A stretch of 64,000 bases of DNA, from positions 5,946,001 through 6,010,000 of the forward strand of contig JAJFZO010000230.1 of NCBI GenBank assembly GCA_021397835.1. The letters are read 5' to 3'. The stretch comes from Moringa oleifera. Its lineage: Eukaryota > Streptophyta > Magnoliopsida > Brassicales > Moringaceae. The position numbers and the translations under genes were made by a program. Positions 10,775-24,200 of the stretch are shown piece after piece (within the stretch, counting starts at the first letter, position 1; every line of letters starts with the position of its first letter). Below the pieces are notes generated by a model. It saw only the letters and a program-made list of their open reading frames with translations, made no database searches and had not been told where the DNA came from.

Positions 10775-12283
10775 CTTCTTTTTCCTTCTTCCTGTTCACT
10801 TAAAACGAATGCTTCCTGCTTTCCTTTGGCTCTTCTTGTTCGATGGTTTTCTTGGGGTGTTGTCCTTTTTAATTGATGAGAAAGAGGGTTCTGGTTGTAT
10901 CTGGTAAAGCAGGCACTACCAGGTTATTCAAGTGCCATGTCAAGGTTCCGGATTTCTTGAAAGGTTGTTTGGAAACTGGGTTTAGTGTAGAAAAACGTGG
11001 AATTAATAAGAAGGCAGTGTGGATTAAAAACATATAATATTTCATTATCTATATCTTTTGTTTTTTATATTAAAATTGGACTATTGAATTAATTTTATAT
11101 TTTTAGAAAAACCTCAAGATTTAACCACATTAAAAAAGTGTCTTTTCAGATTTTCAAAAGAAATTTCTGTAAAAATACAATTTTTTTATATACAAAAAGC
11201 TTTCAAAACTGTAATCAATCCATTACTATAATCTATTATAATATAAAGCTTAAATAAATAAAAATAATCAAAATGATCCATATATATATATATATACATG
11301 TATAGATTTTTGAAAATAAAAAAGATCTCAAAACAACCAAAAAGATATTAAGGATTATTAAACAATAGGAAAAAAAATGAAAAAAGAGAATAAAAAAAAA
11401 GAAACTATATATATATATTTCATCATTATTTTTTATAAAAATTTATTTATTATTATTAATAATATTATTAAAATATTAAATTAAAATTTGTCTCAACCAA
11501 TGAAAAATATAAATTTATTATTCAAATTAAACATAAAAATTTTATGAAATTTTTACTCATAAAAAATTGTGTCATTCTCTATTGAATAAGTTAACCTCCC
11601 AAAGATTAAATTTTTAACTCTTCTCAAAGTACCTATATTGAATTAAAAGAGAAGCTCTGCATTTCAAAATATAAGTTCACCATAAAATTAAGTAATGCCA
11701 TGTTATTTTGAAGAAGATGAATAACAATGAGCAGAAAATCTACTTGCCAAAAAATTCTTCTAATTCTTGCTTTTGCTTTTAATCCGCCCGAGTTGTAGTC
11801 CACATCTAATAGACAGAGACAGAAAGTTCATCTGTAAATTGTAAGGCAACACAAATAGACCGTTCCATCAGAAACCTGTCCACTACATTTCAATCTCTTA
11901 TGGATAAAGGAAAGAGTCTCAGCACAAGATTTCACGCGGGGTAAACTGGCAAAGGAGAAAAATGAAGAGGGTATACTAGAGTTTATTGTCAATACTGATC
12001 TATGTAAAAATACCAAATACACTGACTAAAATCCTCTTAATTTCAGCAAAACTTTTCTCAAGCTTACTTCCCACAATTAAATAATTCATGGGAACAACAC
12101 AACAGAACAGAACCAATTTTCCCCTTTTGCTATGAGCTCCAAATCATGACATTTTCCTTTGGATTTTCCGCCAAATATGTACAAGAAACCTCACCTATGA
12201 AAGACCACCCAATTCCTGACTTCTAATGTTTCTTACTTTTTGCCCTTCTGCGCAGAAAGGCAACCTGACACTTTGGAACGAAA
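10775..12283. other. Intergenic DNA: zinc-ribbon promoter side and SEC24 3' UTR
   Basis: From 10775 to about 11000 lies the upstream region of the zinc-ribbon gene. From 11000 to 11700 the DNA is AT-rich with a TA repeat near 11281-11300 and a second near 11406. From about 11700 to 12283 the composition is that of transcribed DNA and probably includes the SEC24 3' UTR. No additional gene is seen. Confidence 0.55.
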
Positions 12284-15200
12284 TCAAGACATTTTGATTT
12301 GGATTTGACGATGGATATGTACAAGAAACTCGACATATGAGGGGCCGTTCTGATTCTTGTCCTCAACCATATACGAGAAGAACATCATTCCTAGACAAGT
12401 AATTCAACAAAGATCAGCAAAATTGATCCTAATATGGGCTGCTTGCATCTTTTTCTTAGCAACATGCATAATAAATAATGAGGAAATGCACAACCAACAT
12501 GCACCCAGTTTTGAACGCCATATAGTTTATGTGATTAACGTACCTAATGGATCTCCTTTCTTGCACAATTTCAAGCTGCAAGGGAAAAAGTAAGAGAGAT
12601 GAGTGATTGAGAAGACAGTAGATAGAGAAACCGTAACTCGTCGATGACAATGAGTATATCAAAATTTTTCTTTCAAGAGTAAGAAAATTCTAACAAAGAT
12701 ATTTGTTTGTACCGCAGGTAAGAACATCTTTGGCGCCGTATCTCATTTACCACATCATTGAACTTCTTCGATAAAGGATTGTCATGTTGCTGTAGCACAA
12801 ACTGGGCACGCAAAACACATGTTAAGTTGAAAAGATGGAAGTTTATCCTATACAATAGTAAGTAAAGTTCTCATCTTTCACGAATCAAACAACCAGATTA
12901 CAGAGTCACCAAAGGGACCTTTTCTCCTTTTGGGGAGGTGGAAAGACATCTGTAAGTGGATGGAGCTTAGAGATAAAAAAATTGAATCTAAAGCCAGAGG
13001 TATTGTGAACCATCAGATATTTATAATTTAATATGAAAAAATTTCTTAATATGCGTGCCCACCCTAAAGATATTAAACCTGACCATGCCCCATATGCCTA
13101 AAAAATACAACTTCTGACTTTGTACATCGGTTTCAACCAACTCATAATGATTTTAAGCACATATATAATATTTTTTTAAAAAACAATTACATTTAACTAC
13201 CTGAGTAGGAATTTCATCAATCGAGGAAACACGGAAGAGTTGCTGCAAGATTCCTGGATTCACAGACTCCCCAATGTACAGTAGACCATCCTCACCATTC
13301 TCAAGAAAATACACTCCCTCATTACTGATGTGTTCACTTGAGAGTGGAATTGTAGGAGGAATTAGAGATCCTTCTTCATCCTGCAAATTTTAGCAAAAAT
13401 TAACAGAGCTTTTAGGAGCATATTCACAATGCTTTTTGATAGCAACCAGTTAGAATATATGATACCTTCGAATTAAGGTCATGGACAGCCACCATCCTGG
13501 GGTAAACCAGCGGAATTGCCAAAGGAGTAGAAAGGGAGGATATATAGTTGATCCAGAAAGAACGATCATCTATTCTCCCATCAGTTCGTAATCCTATGCT
13601 CTTGATTAATGCTAAAAAGAAACCAAAAGGAAAATCAGATCATTTTCATTTCTCTCTAGAGTGACAGAAATAGTATAACCTCGACAGGTACTTAAACATT
13701 GTCTCTATCAATGACAGTAAATATTGAAACAGCAACTACCACTACTGACTTCTAAGATACATAAAACTAATCTGAATTTTAAGTGGTAAAATCCATTGAA
13801 GATTTGTATTTAAAGATTAGGGCTTCAAAGAACACGTACTCAAGCAAAAAGATTCATGTAAAATAGATGGTTGAGAAAAATAAAAGAATGAAGCAAGAAC
13901 TTATTCATTCCAAAGTTTTCATATAAAATGCTATCTCATGATGAGGCTAGCCTTCTTGGGCTTGTAAATTTTGTGCAACAAGGAAGTCCAATACATTGTA
14001 AAATGTGGCCCATGCACAAGAATTTGAAAAGGAAGAGGATATTCACAATTCTTCAGCAAAAATAACTGGATAATTATATAAATTGGCAAAAGCTTCAACT
14101 TAATCCATTTATAAAACTCAGAATAGATGAGCAGCAAGAAGTATACCAAGGGTGTACAAAGGTAGAAGCTTAAGTGCCTCTGGAAGGATAAGCTGTCCCG
14201 ATGATGTCACCGTAGCACAAAACTTACGATATGAGAGCAGAGTGCCAACACAAAGGTTTGTAACTTGTTCCCTTACATGCATGAGTGGCTTGGAAGGAAT
14301 TTCATTAGCCGCTATACAAAAGGTAAGATAAAGGGGCAAAGAAAGGGGAAACAAGGCAGTCAGCAATATTTTACAGTAAAATTAAAGCAATTGTGCCATG
14401 AGAAAGAATCCTACACTTACATCTCAAGTTACTGGATGTAAGAACAAACACATAACATACAAATGCAAGCAATGGTTGAAATAAACAATAAAAAGCAAGG
14501 GAAAACAGAAAGAATGGAGTACCTTGCTTCAAGAAACAAGCAAATTGAGCATCTAAATCAGCTGAGCGGAACAAATTGCTTAGCATGTTTGTGCATGGAA
14601 GAGACAAAGTAGTAACTCGGATTCTTCTTTGTCCATATACGGTAGTATAAAGAAGTGCACACTGAAAAATGAAATAGAATATCATTGCCAGGCAAATGAT
14701 AACCATCTTTCTAATGCCAACGAAAGAAGAAGAAGAAGAAGAAGAAGAAAATACTAAAACTCTGTCCATATAGGAAATATAAGAATGAAACTGCAAAAAA
14801 TATATGTTTTACCTGAAAAGCACATTCTGAGCCATCCTGCAACTTATCGTCATGCTTTAAGGTTACCATTATAGCTTTGTCACAGTCAATCTGCAAAACA
14901 ATAAGGCTTTGTTAAGAATGACACAGACTTGCAACAAAGAAAGCAACCAATCATCTAATAACTTTCTTTACATACACAAATACTTACACACCTATTTGGC
15001 TGAAATAAATAGATCAATTGAAGGGCGACTAACCAAAAACTCAACCTAGATGTGGCACCTCCTTGGTGTTCTTTTACATGAAAAAATTTTCTTATAATAG
15101 TAGTTAAAATGTTTCTCAGACATTTTCGTTAGTGACAGGATTAAGTCCCATTCTACAGAAGATAAAAGATTGATAAGCATCATCAAAAGAAGCTAATAAC

Positions 15201-18200
15201 TAATATTTTCTATAAAATATACGAACCGCAGGTAGGTCAATGTCAGTTGGAATACGCTTGCAAAAGTTTCCAGAGTAGTCTTGCACCTGGATGCCCTGTA
15301 AAGATGGGCGAATGTGCGAGTCAACTTACCAGTATAAACTGGTTAAGCACATGACAGCAACTGACCACAAGAGAAGTTCAGTACTAAGAGATTACCTGAC
15401 TGCACCTCACACGCATAACGGCTTCAAAACCCTGGGGCCTTGTAACATTCCATCTAAGATCATTATATAGCTTTGCAGGATCAGATAGAGCTGAGAAGGG
15501 GTAATAATAATAAATCTGCAAAAGAAAAGACATTTCAGTTCAACTGAGTCACCCAAAATAAGGAAGGCATAAAACTTAAATCCGAATGTGCAAACAATGT
15601 TCTTTGAGAAGATGCTGCTAACAGGCAAACTTTACATGGCTTCCAAGTGTAATAGGTGTTTGTACTGTGTGAACTACAGAAAGGTAAATATTGCGATTTC
15701 CAACAAATATTAAGCTCAAGAGTCTCCATGGTTTAACGAAGGTCAAACACCATTCTATAATGGGAAAGAAAGAATTCACAGGGAAATTCATGCATCATAA
15801 GAAATAGAGACAAAGTTCCTTAAGTTTAATCTGCTGTCAAACCACAGGAAAAAATTCACTGAAGAGAGTTCTTTTTTTCCACTTCACTGCAGACACAAAT
15901 GGAAAAAAGGAGGGAGAGCAAGGAGTCGGAATGCGGGGCCAAGGAGGGAACATATCAAGATTAACTACAAAGTGTAACCCTTGGAGCATCACTAAAGAGA
16001 CAGAAAACATAATAGATCCATCACAATCTAGAACATAAAATCCTCTCTTGAGTTATGGTACTGGATTAGGCAGAATCCACAAGCACACTTATGAGCAAAA
16101 TGAAAAGTTAGAGATTCTGAAGACAGCAAGAAACAGAGAAAACAAGTATATTGAGTAGATTATAGACATCCTTTCTTTTAGTTCTGGTGCTTAGTAAGGC
16201 CAACCCCACATTAAAAACTTATATGCAAAACATAAGTTTGATACAACATGGAGTATATCACATAAATTAGACAGAGTATAATTATGGGATATAACAGTTA
16301 ATAAGGCAGAACCCTCATCTAAAAGTTGCAAATTGGAAATTTATCTATCATAAACAGAGACAAGCAGTGGAAGAAAACACCAATAAAGATGCAACATCGA
16401 GTATGTAACATCTTGTAATCTGAACCCCCAAATTCCACAGGGGCAGTAAGTAAAAACATCATATTCTGCCTAATAAAATGGAGCAGAGATGGTCCCTTGA
16501 GCTATGAAGAAGAAGTATACAAAAGTTAATTGCAACAGTTAGATGGGGGGAAGGCAGGTTCAGGAAACAACTAAAGAACACTTCCACCTTAAGGATAGTA
16601 ATGAACTAATATGGAGAAAGCCAGCAAGACGTGAATTTCCAACTGTAAAGGAGGTCAACATGGTTTGTCAGAAACGCAGAGTCATAAGATCATGACTATC
16701 TTGTGGATGACCCGCCAAGAGAACATTAGAGCTGTATCCAGCTTTAAAGTATTAGGAGGTCCAGATGAACAATGCACTACAATGATACTACAACCAGGTT
16801 TTGCAACTTTGACTCCCAGTTTGTCAACTAGGCGGGCTTGCTTCGAATGGATGATACTATGAAATATGAAGTTATGATTCATCAAAACTAGATTACTAAA
16901 AAGGTATAGCACACAACAGTTAATGCTCCCAATTTTAGTCAGGTCATGGTGGTGCTGTAACAGTTAAGTTCGAAGTTTGTCCATCAGAAAAGCAAATATC
17001 ACATATCAGATATTAGTTGATACCTGTCCTCCAGTAGTTCTTGGGATGACAGAGATAGAGGCAATATCTACATATGTCTGAGTAGTAATAAATACATCAA
17101 CACAGACCTGAAGCATTTCGAGATATACAAGATCAGCACAGATGAAAGTATGAATGCACCTTCAAGAGTGGACATATTCCATTTCTCAATCACAGCGAAA
17201 ATGGAACCAACCTGGTACTCAGCAAAGTCAATTGCCATGGTCTTCAGATTTTTGTCTGCTGGTTGTAGTAATTTATGGGCCTCCTGAAATCAAATGGGAA
17301 GTACCTTTTTAATTAAAGAGCTAAACATCATCATTTTTGAATCTAAAGCTGTTTGCACTTCACATTAAACAATACCAAGAAACAAATTAAAAATTAGTTT
17401 AGAATTAAGTTTTATCTCCAACTTTAAGAAACACCAACTGGATTGTCACAGGTGTGATCTTTTCTTTTTGTTGTGACATAAGTGCATCATGATGACACCA
17501 TAACTATATCATAGGTTTTAGTATGAAACAGATATTAGCTTAATTGACTGTATGCAAAAGCAGAAGGTAACCTGCCACCCAAAGAAGACACACTTAATCA
17601 GAAATAAAAACTTTTATGAAAATAAAATGACGATGACTGTATCATGCTCATTGTTATACCATTCAAATTGATTCAACATCTGGAAATGAAAACATAAAGA
17701 TAAACATGGACAGCAGACAGCATAGAAAACAGAAAAATGATGTCTAAGCAGTCCAAACAATAAATCATATATGTAAACTTGCATTTTAACAAGAAAATAT
17801 CAATATCTGCATCTCTCATGTGTAACACATCCTTGTAAACCAAACCACAGAACAAATCCAATAGGGTCCATTAACTCCATTTCAAATGATGTAACAATTC
17901 CAATATAAAAGGCATAGCCCCCTGGCTCTTTCCCGTCTTTCAGAGGCATAAAACAATTAACAGTACATTCAGAGATAACACAACAAAGAGGAGAAAATTC
18001 TCATTATCATAGTAATCGGAGAAAATAAATTCTTGAAATGGCATAAATGTTTCACTAGTCGGACCAACCAAATAGAGAGTCCTCCGACTACAAACTGCCT
18101 GTGTAAGGGGATTGCCACCCCACCTCACCCAAGCAAATGACCATCTTATGCAATGAAAGCAACAACATAATATCGAGAAACAGATGTCGGTATGAGAAAA

Positions 18201-21200
18201 TAATTTTCTAAAAAGGAAATATACCTTTTCCCCCGCAGAGATGTTAGTTCTTCCTTCAGCCTCTCTAGAAGAAAGCGCTCCAATGCCCACTGAAGGCAAA
18301 ACTGTGCACGACAAGGTAAAATTGTTAAAACATTTGGAAAGGAAATATTCAAGCTCTTCTTCACCACTTACCAGACTTAAGTATCACCGGTAGTCTTATA
18401 GTACAATATACGCTCAACTTGCATTCATCATGACAACTAGTGGAACTTACACGTATTTCAGCTTGCAATCAACCATAAAACCACAATTCTCGCAGGGAAA
18501 ATTGAATAACTTTAAAAGCTACATGATGGTTTTGAAGCTTCGTCTCTACTTACGCATACTAAATGTGCCAATGCACACATGAATGTATCAATGATCAACT
18601 TTAGCAGACTGCATTTGCAGTCTTACAACAAGTATGCTTCTATATTTTATTGCTTCAGGACACATGCTTACCTGACTGAAATACCAGAAGCTTCCCTCCA
18701 GTACTCTTCATTGCCAAGAAAGCAGCCTGAAATTGTAGAGGGTAAAGCAACATGTATACTATGAAAACATGAAAATGTATTCAACATGCACAACACCTTG
18801 GAAATTCAATTTTCTTTTTCATCCTAACATGTTTCTAAATCTAACAGTGAAATGAAGTCTATTCTCATGGTACACAAGGTAAAATTATTATCCTACAACA
18901 ACTCTTCTAATATACTTTTATCATTTGACAAGCATTCACCATGTAATGACATACCTTAGTGGCTGCACCAAAAGCCGATTCAGCAGTTTTACTATTCTGA
19001 AACATGGTTGGGATGCTTTCCAGCAAGAGCTCTAAATGTTGTCGACACTGAATTTTCGAAATAACAACACAAAAGTTACAAGAAAGTACCAAGCAATCTA
19101 TGGAAACAAGGAAAGATCAAGTCTTCAACCATAGTTAGCATTTCAACTTACAGATCTAGCAAAAACAAAGCATAAAAATCAAAAAGTAGAGAGCTAACCT
19201 CAGAAAGCTGGACAATAACATCTGTTTCAAGGGGTGTATAAACATCTTGCACATCAGGAACTATGAGCATCAGCGGCTGCAGACGTATGTGAAAGATCAA
19301 AAGACATATTAAACATTTTCAAATTACAAATGTAGTCAACATGCCACAAAACTAAAACAATACTGAACCACAAAACTGAGAGAAATTCGATTCAACTTTC
19401 AAATTCTGTGTATATAATAGAAAAAATTGGAGAAACTGTCTTTTGCAGGAACAGCCAGAGTACAATCTCTTTCCTTTTTTCAACTTTTATCACCTTCGGG
19501 ATCATTCATGAGGGCCAATAAGTGCGATCCTGGCCAGAACACTTCTATCGATATGAACCCAATAATGCAAGCGTACTTTCTATTTCAATATCAGGATATT
19601 TTTTGCAATTCCTTCATGTTCTAGATTATCTATGTAAACTTAGTTTTCGTGCTCTGTTTCTTAAGTGTTCTGTTGTATACTAACAGTTAGTTACTAGAAG
19701 TGCCACCTTTTCTTTTGCCATTATTGAGTAATCTATAAATTATCCAAGAGATAACAGAAAAGTTCGGTGCATTGTTGATTCATTCCCGCTAGCTTGTTAA
19801 TACTTTCATTTTATTTTTTAGTAAGTAAAAGTATATTTACAAAAGCACCAAGCAGTTGAACCCAAGTACAAGTCTAGTAAATCACAAGATAGGATTCCAC
19901 AAAATCTTTGTCATTTACACAATTAAAAAAAAAAAAAGGAAGGAGCCCTGAAAACCAAAATCGCCAAGTATGAATGTCTTTAATTTTGGACACTGGAGTT
20001 TCCACCCCTTCTAAACTTTCTATTTTGCTCCATTCAAACCACCCAAAAATAGTTAATGGAATCATCGTAACTACTTTCTTCATTTCCTTGGTAGCCTCTA
20101 CCCTCAACCATGCCAAAATCTCACTAGCAAGTTTATTACCAGGTAGTTCAACCTTCAAGGATACTACAGCCTCATACAGCATCGTTTAGCTGACCCACAC
20201 TTCTTGCAGATATAATTTGGGAACAGCACCAAATATTCAACATTTCATGTTCCACAAACCAAGCTGAAGAAAAAAGCATCATAGAGCTGCTTAATGCACC
20301 AATGTCACCCCAAAAACCTCAACTTTTGAAATGAATATACCCAATCCATGGCTTTTTTTTAGTCAATGCCGCAATTCTATTTGATCCTGATCCTCATCCA
20401 TCGCCCCTTAACATACTCCTCTAACAACACCCAAGTACGAGCTAAAGTATACTTCTTCCCAACAGTATAAGACAGCTAAATGTTGATCTATTCTGTGAAT
20501 GTAATGACCATTAAAGCTAAGTTGTTAAATTTCATAAAATGCAGATTTTGAACATAAGATACTCACTTTGTTAAAAAACATATTTCTAGAAATCAGGATA
20601 CATAAATGAAGAGGACCATGTTAGCATGTTCTAGCACAAAATTATTAGCATTGATAGGCACAAATTATGTCCTATCCTGATTTAGATTTATGACAGATAA
20701 TTCTTTGCATTTTGCAGAATAGTGCATGGAAATAGCACTAGTCTCTGCACCAGGAAGCTGATATCATTCTCTTTCAAACTTCCCACATTTTTCATATAAT
20801 AAAAGTTTGTTTTAAAGTATTAGACATCTAATATCAGGAATAACAATAAGTTCCTCTCCAATGCCTTCAGATTTAAAGGGAGAAAACAAAGAAAATGATG
20901 GACAATTATCGGAACTAAATTTACCTGCTGCAATGCCCTCTTTAAATTGTAAAAATGGATTGTTGAGTCAAAAGTTGCAATTCCCACAAATGTTCGAGGA
21001 CCTTCCTGCAACAAGATATCAGTGCATTCTTTAGAAAAGTATCCTTCTCTTCCATAGAGAAATTTTAACATACAAAACAACTGACCAAGAAACAAAGATC
21101 AATTATTCAACAACTAAAATTAACTAACAAAAGGACAGCACGTCTCTATCACTTTTGATCCTCAATTAACGTTCACGGACTTCACACCTTAACATAGCAA

Positions 21201-24200
21201 GTAAAATGCACAGAGATGCACTAAAAGTGATACTTTAATTACATCACAACCCAGATTATACTCTTAACTACTCTCTTGGGTACCACAGGCAAACCACCAA
21301 AATCTTAAACAAAGGATGGAAAAAGATGAGCATCAATGAAAGACAGCAAAGGTTGAGACAAGCTTTCAAAAAGTAAGTATGGAACATGTTTTCATCTGAG
21401 TTCTTGACAACCTCAGACAAATAATAGCTTTGTTCTTTCTCAACAAAGATATAACTAAGCCACCTTCAGCATGTGCACATGTTAGGGTTCTTTTACAAGC
21501 ATCACTTGATACACATTATCCAAATCCCAAATTGCAAAAAATTAAAACCAAACTAATGGGAGTTTCAACAAACAAAATGGAAAAGCAAGGAGAAAATTTC
21601 TTGCACTTTTTTTTATGGCTATACAAATGATAAATAGGAGTTTAATAAATCTTTGTGCAATCACATAGCAAGTTGTTTTGCATAGTAAACATTAAGTGAA
21701 AAGGTTGGCATACTCAAGAAGGTCAGGAACTCCTCACAGGCAACTAACTATCTCCATCCAAATTACGATGTTTGCTGGCAACTAAAACTAAATAAATGCA
21801 GGAGAAACAACAATTACAGGAAATCCACCTCCCTATCATACTCCTGAAATGAGGCAAATTCAAAAGCTTTAAAGATCACAAAACAGACATGAAACTCACA
21901 GGAAGATCAGAAAGGACTTGATTGATTGCACTGCATGCTGCAGCAGTTGCCCCAGTCTGTATAGCATTCATAGAGACATCAATAAGGAAAAAGTACACTG
22001 CCGGCATGGGATCTCGCACCTGTAAATGAGATATTTAGCCCAAAGAATCACTTATCCTGTGAAGAAGAGAAGAAACAACAAGAATACCAGCCTTGATAGG
22101 ACAAGAACAAAAAGTAGGAAGTTTTTTCCAAGCCAAGCAACAGGAACCCATGAAAATGACAATTTCGGGCGAAATGTTATCTGGTCCCTTTTTTCGGCAA
22201 GTGAAAAAATAACCAAAAGAACAGTTTCAATGGCCATGGAATGCAGTATGGGTTTGTAGATAAACGATCCAATATGTTGCTCTCTATCTAGAAGTCTAAA
22301 CCATAACAATATAATGAATGTCTACAGCATTCCGGCTCTCAATACAAGAAAGTCAGTGTTTTTTCCCCCTTCCATCCATCAATAAACAATAAAAAGCACA
22401 AACTTTGCCCAACTTTCTGATCATAGATGCTGCTCAAAAGGAGAGACTGCTTCTGACCTTTGTTGCATTATTTTGCAACCTGAACCTTTGTCTTCTCTAA
22501 CATCATCACAAATCTTGAATAAGGTTCCTTAATCCTCACAAATTAACCCTAGAACAGCAAAAACTTGTTCACTGGCTGCAATTCAAGTTTCATGCACTAC
22601 TAACCAGACATCAAGCCACCAAAATACCACAGTCCCTCAATTGTTCACCCTTGCAACCATTAAAGATCTAATGCACTAGTCTCTTTGAGCCCCAACCTAC
22701 CAGGTAAAGCAACGTAGGTGGTCTAATTCAACCTCCAGGTTGTTGTCGTCATTAATGACATCCCATTTCCTGATGCACCAGGAAATTAGCAAGTCATTTG
22801 GTCTGGGATGGTCCCTAGAGGTCTTCCTGGAAGAAATAAATCTGGGAAAAGGATAAAAACAGTAACTCCTATTTGTACATTATACAATTGTACTAAGATA
22901 TCCAAGTGAATATGTATCTGATGGGACAAGAAACATAGAACTACATAAATCGACCTCTTCTTCTTTCTCTCTTTCTGCTGTTCTGCTTAAGTTAACCAAT
23001 AAAGAATGAGTTCATTGCGTTAAAATTTCCTGAAAGATCTTTAAAATCTGAGCCAGCAAATGACAACTTTTCAGAAAAGGAACTATCAAGAGATGCAAAA
23101 AAAAAAGAGTAAGAAAATGTCTAACATTTTCTATATTGGATTACAATATATAAACATGAGAGGAAGATGAAATTGATGTTATATGCGTTGCCGAATTCTA
23201 GTTTCATGGAAGGAAGAATACCCTACTCTTTTGTTAACAAAAGTTCACACATAAGTAATCCATAATATTGATAAGTAATGATAATAATTATGCTGAAAAT
23301 GATTTTTTCTTTTGGCCCTTGCCAATATAAAATAATGAAGCAAGATTTCATTATGTACGCAACTAAAACTATGTAAGGAGAAAATGGTGCAAACAAAATG
23401 CACCACCCTGAACTTTCTTTTTTTTTTCTCTGAAGCCTCATGAGGTGGACAGTTGCATAAATAAGTCCATAGAAATGTCAGATGCCTTCTTCCAGACAGC
23501 CCAAACTAAGGTCTTTCACAGGTATGCACACCACAGCCAAACTGGCATGCACCAAACATGATTAGTATTGTATAACTTTTAAATAATAGGTAACATCCCA
23601 TATGTCATAGAACAAAAGGATATGGTTACCATGAGGGGTAAATTATACACTTTCCACCTGAAACCTTCAATTTTTTTATTAAAAAAAAAACTGCAAATTT
23701 CATGCACTAACCATGTATTCCTTTGAAGCAACAAACTCAACGGTTCCTCTGCACAGCTCGGGCCTTTCATCAGCATCCCTACGCCTGCCATCTGGACCCA
23801 GATTGCAATGGTAGTCACGGGGAGTCTCATCAGTATATCCTGTGAAGGACAAGACATATGATGTACGATCAAAACCTCCATGGATTTGAGTTAAATGTCA
23901 TAAGTGCAAGATCCACCCTTGGCTCAAAGGGAAATTAATAAAAAAAAGAAAAAAGGCTGAACATGCACCAGATCCATTGACTTTGACAAGTAGTGAAATT
24001 TACTTCATGGAAGTGGAGTTCTGGACTTCACCAAGAGCATAACAGTTCTGCTTTCCACAGCAGCCAAATAGTTCCAACTTCCAGCAAGCTATGACTAGAT
24101 ACATATGATATCATAATCTATAAAGTCCCAGAGCAAACTACTAAAATTATGTGACCTTGAAAACGACACTAGCCAGTCTAATGACTTGAAGAACAAATGT

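Noticed and set aside
17940..18314. 124-codon minus-strand ORF
   Set aside because: It is SEC24 exon 12 (18225-18301) read through into its flanking introns. The rest shows no similarity to any protein.
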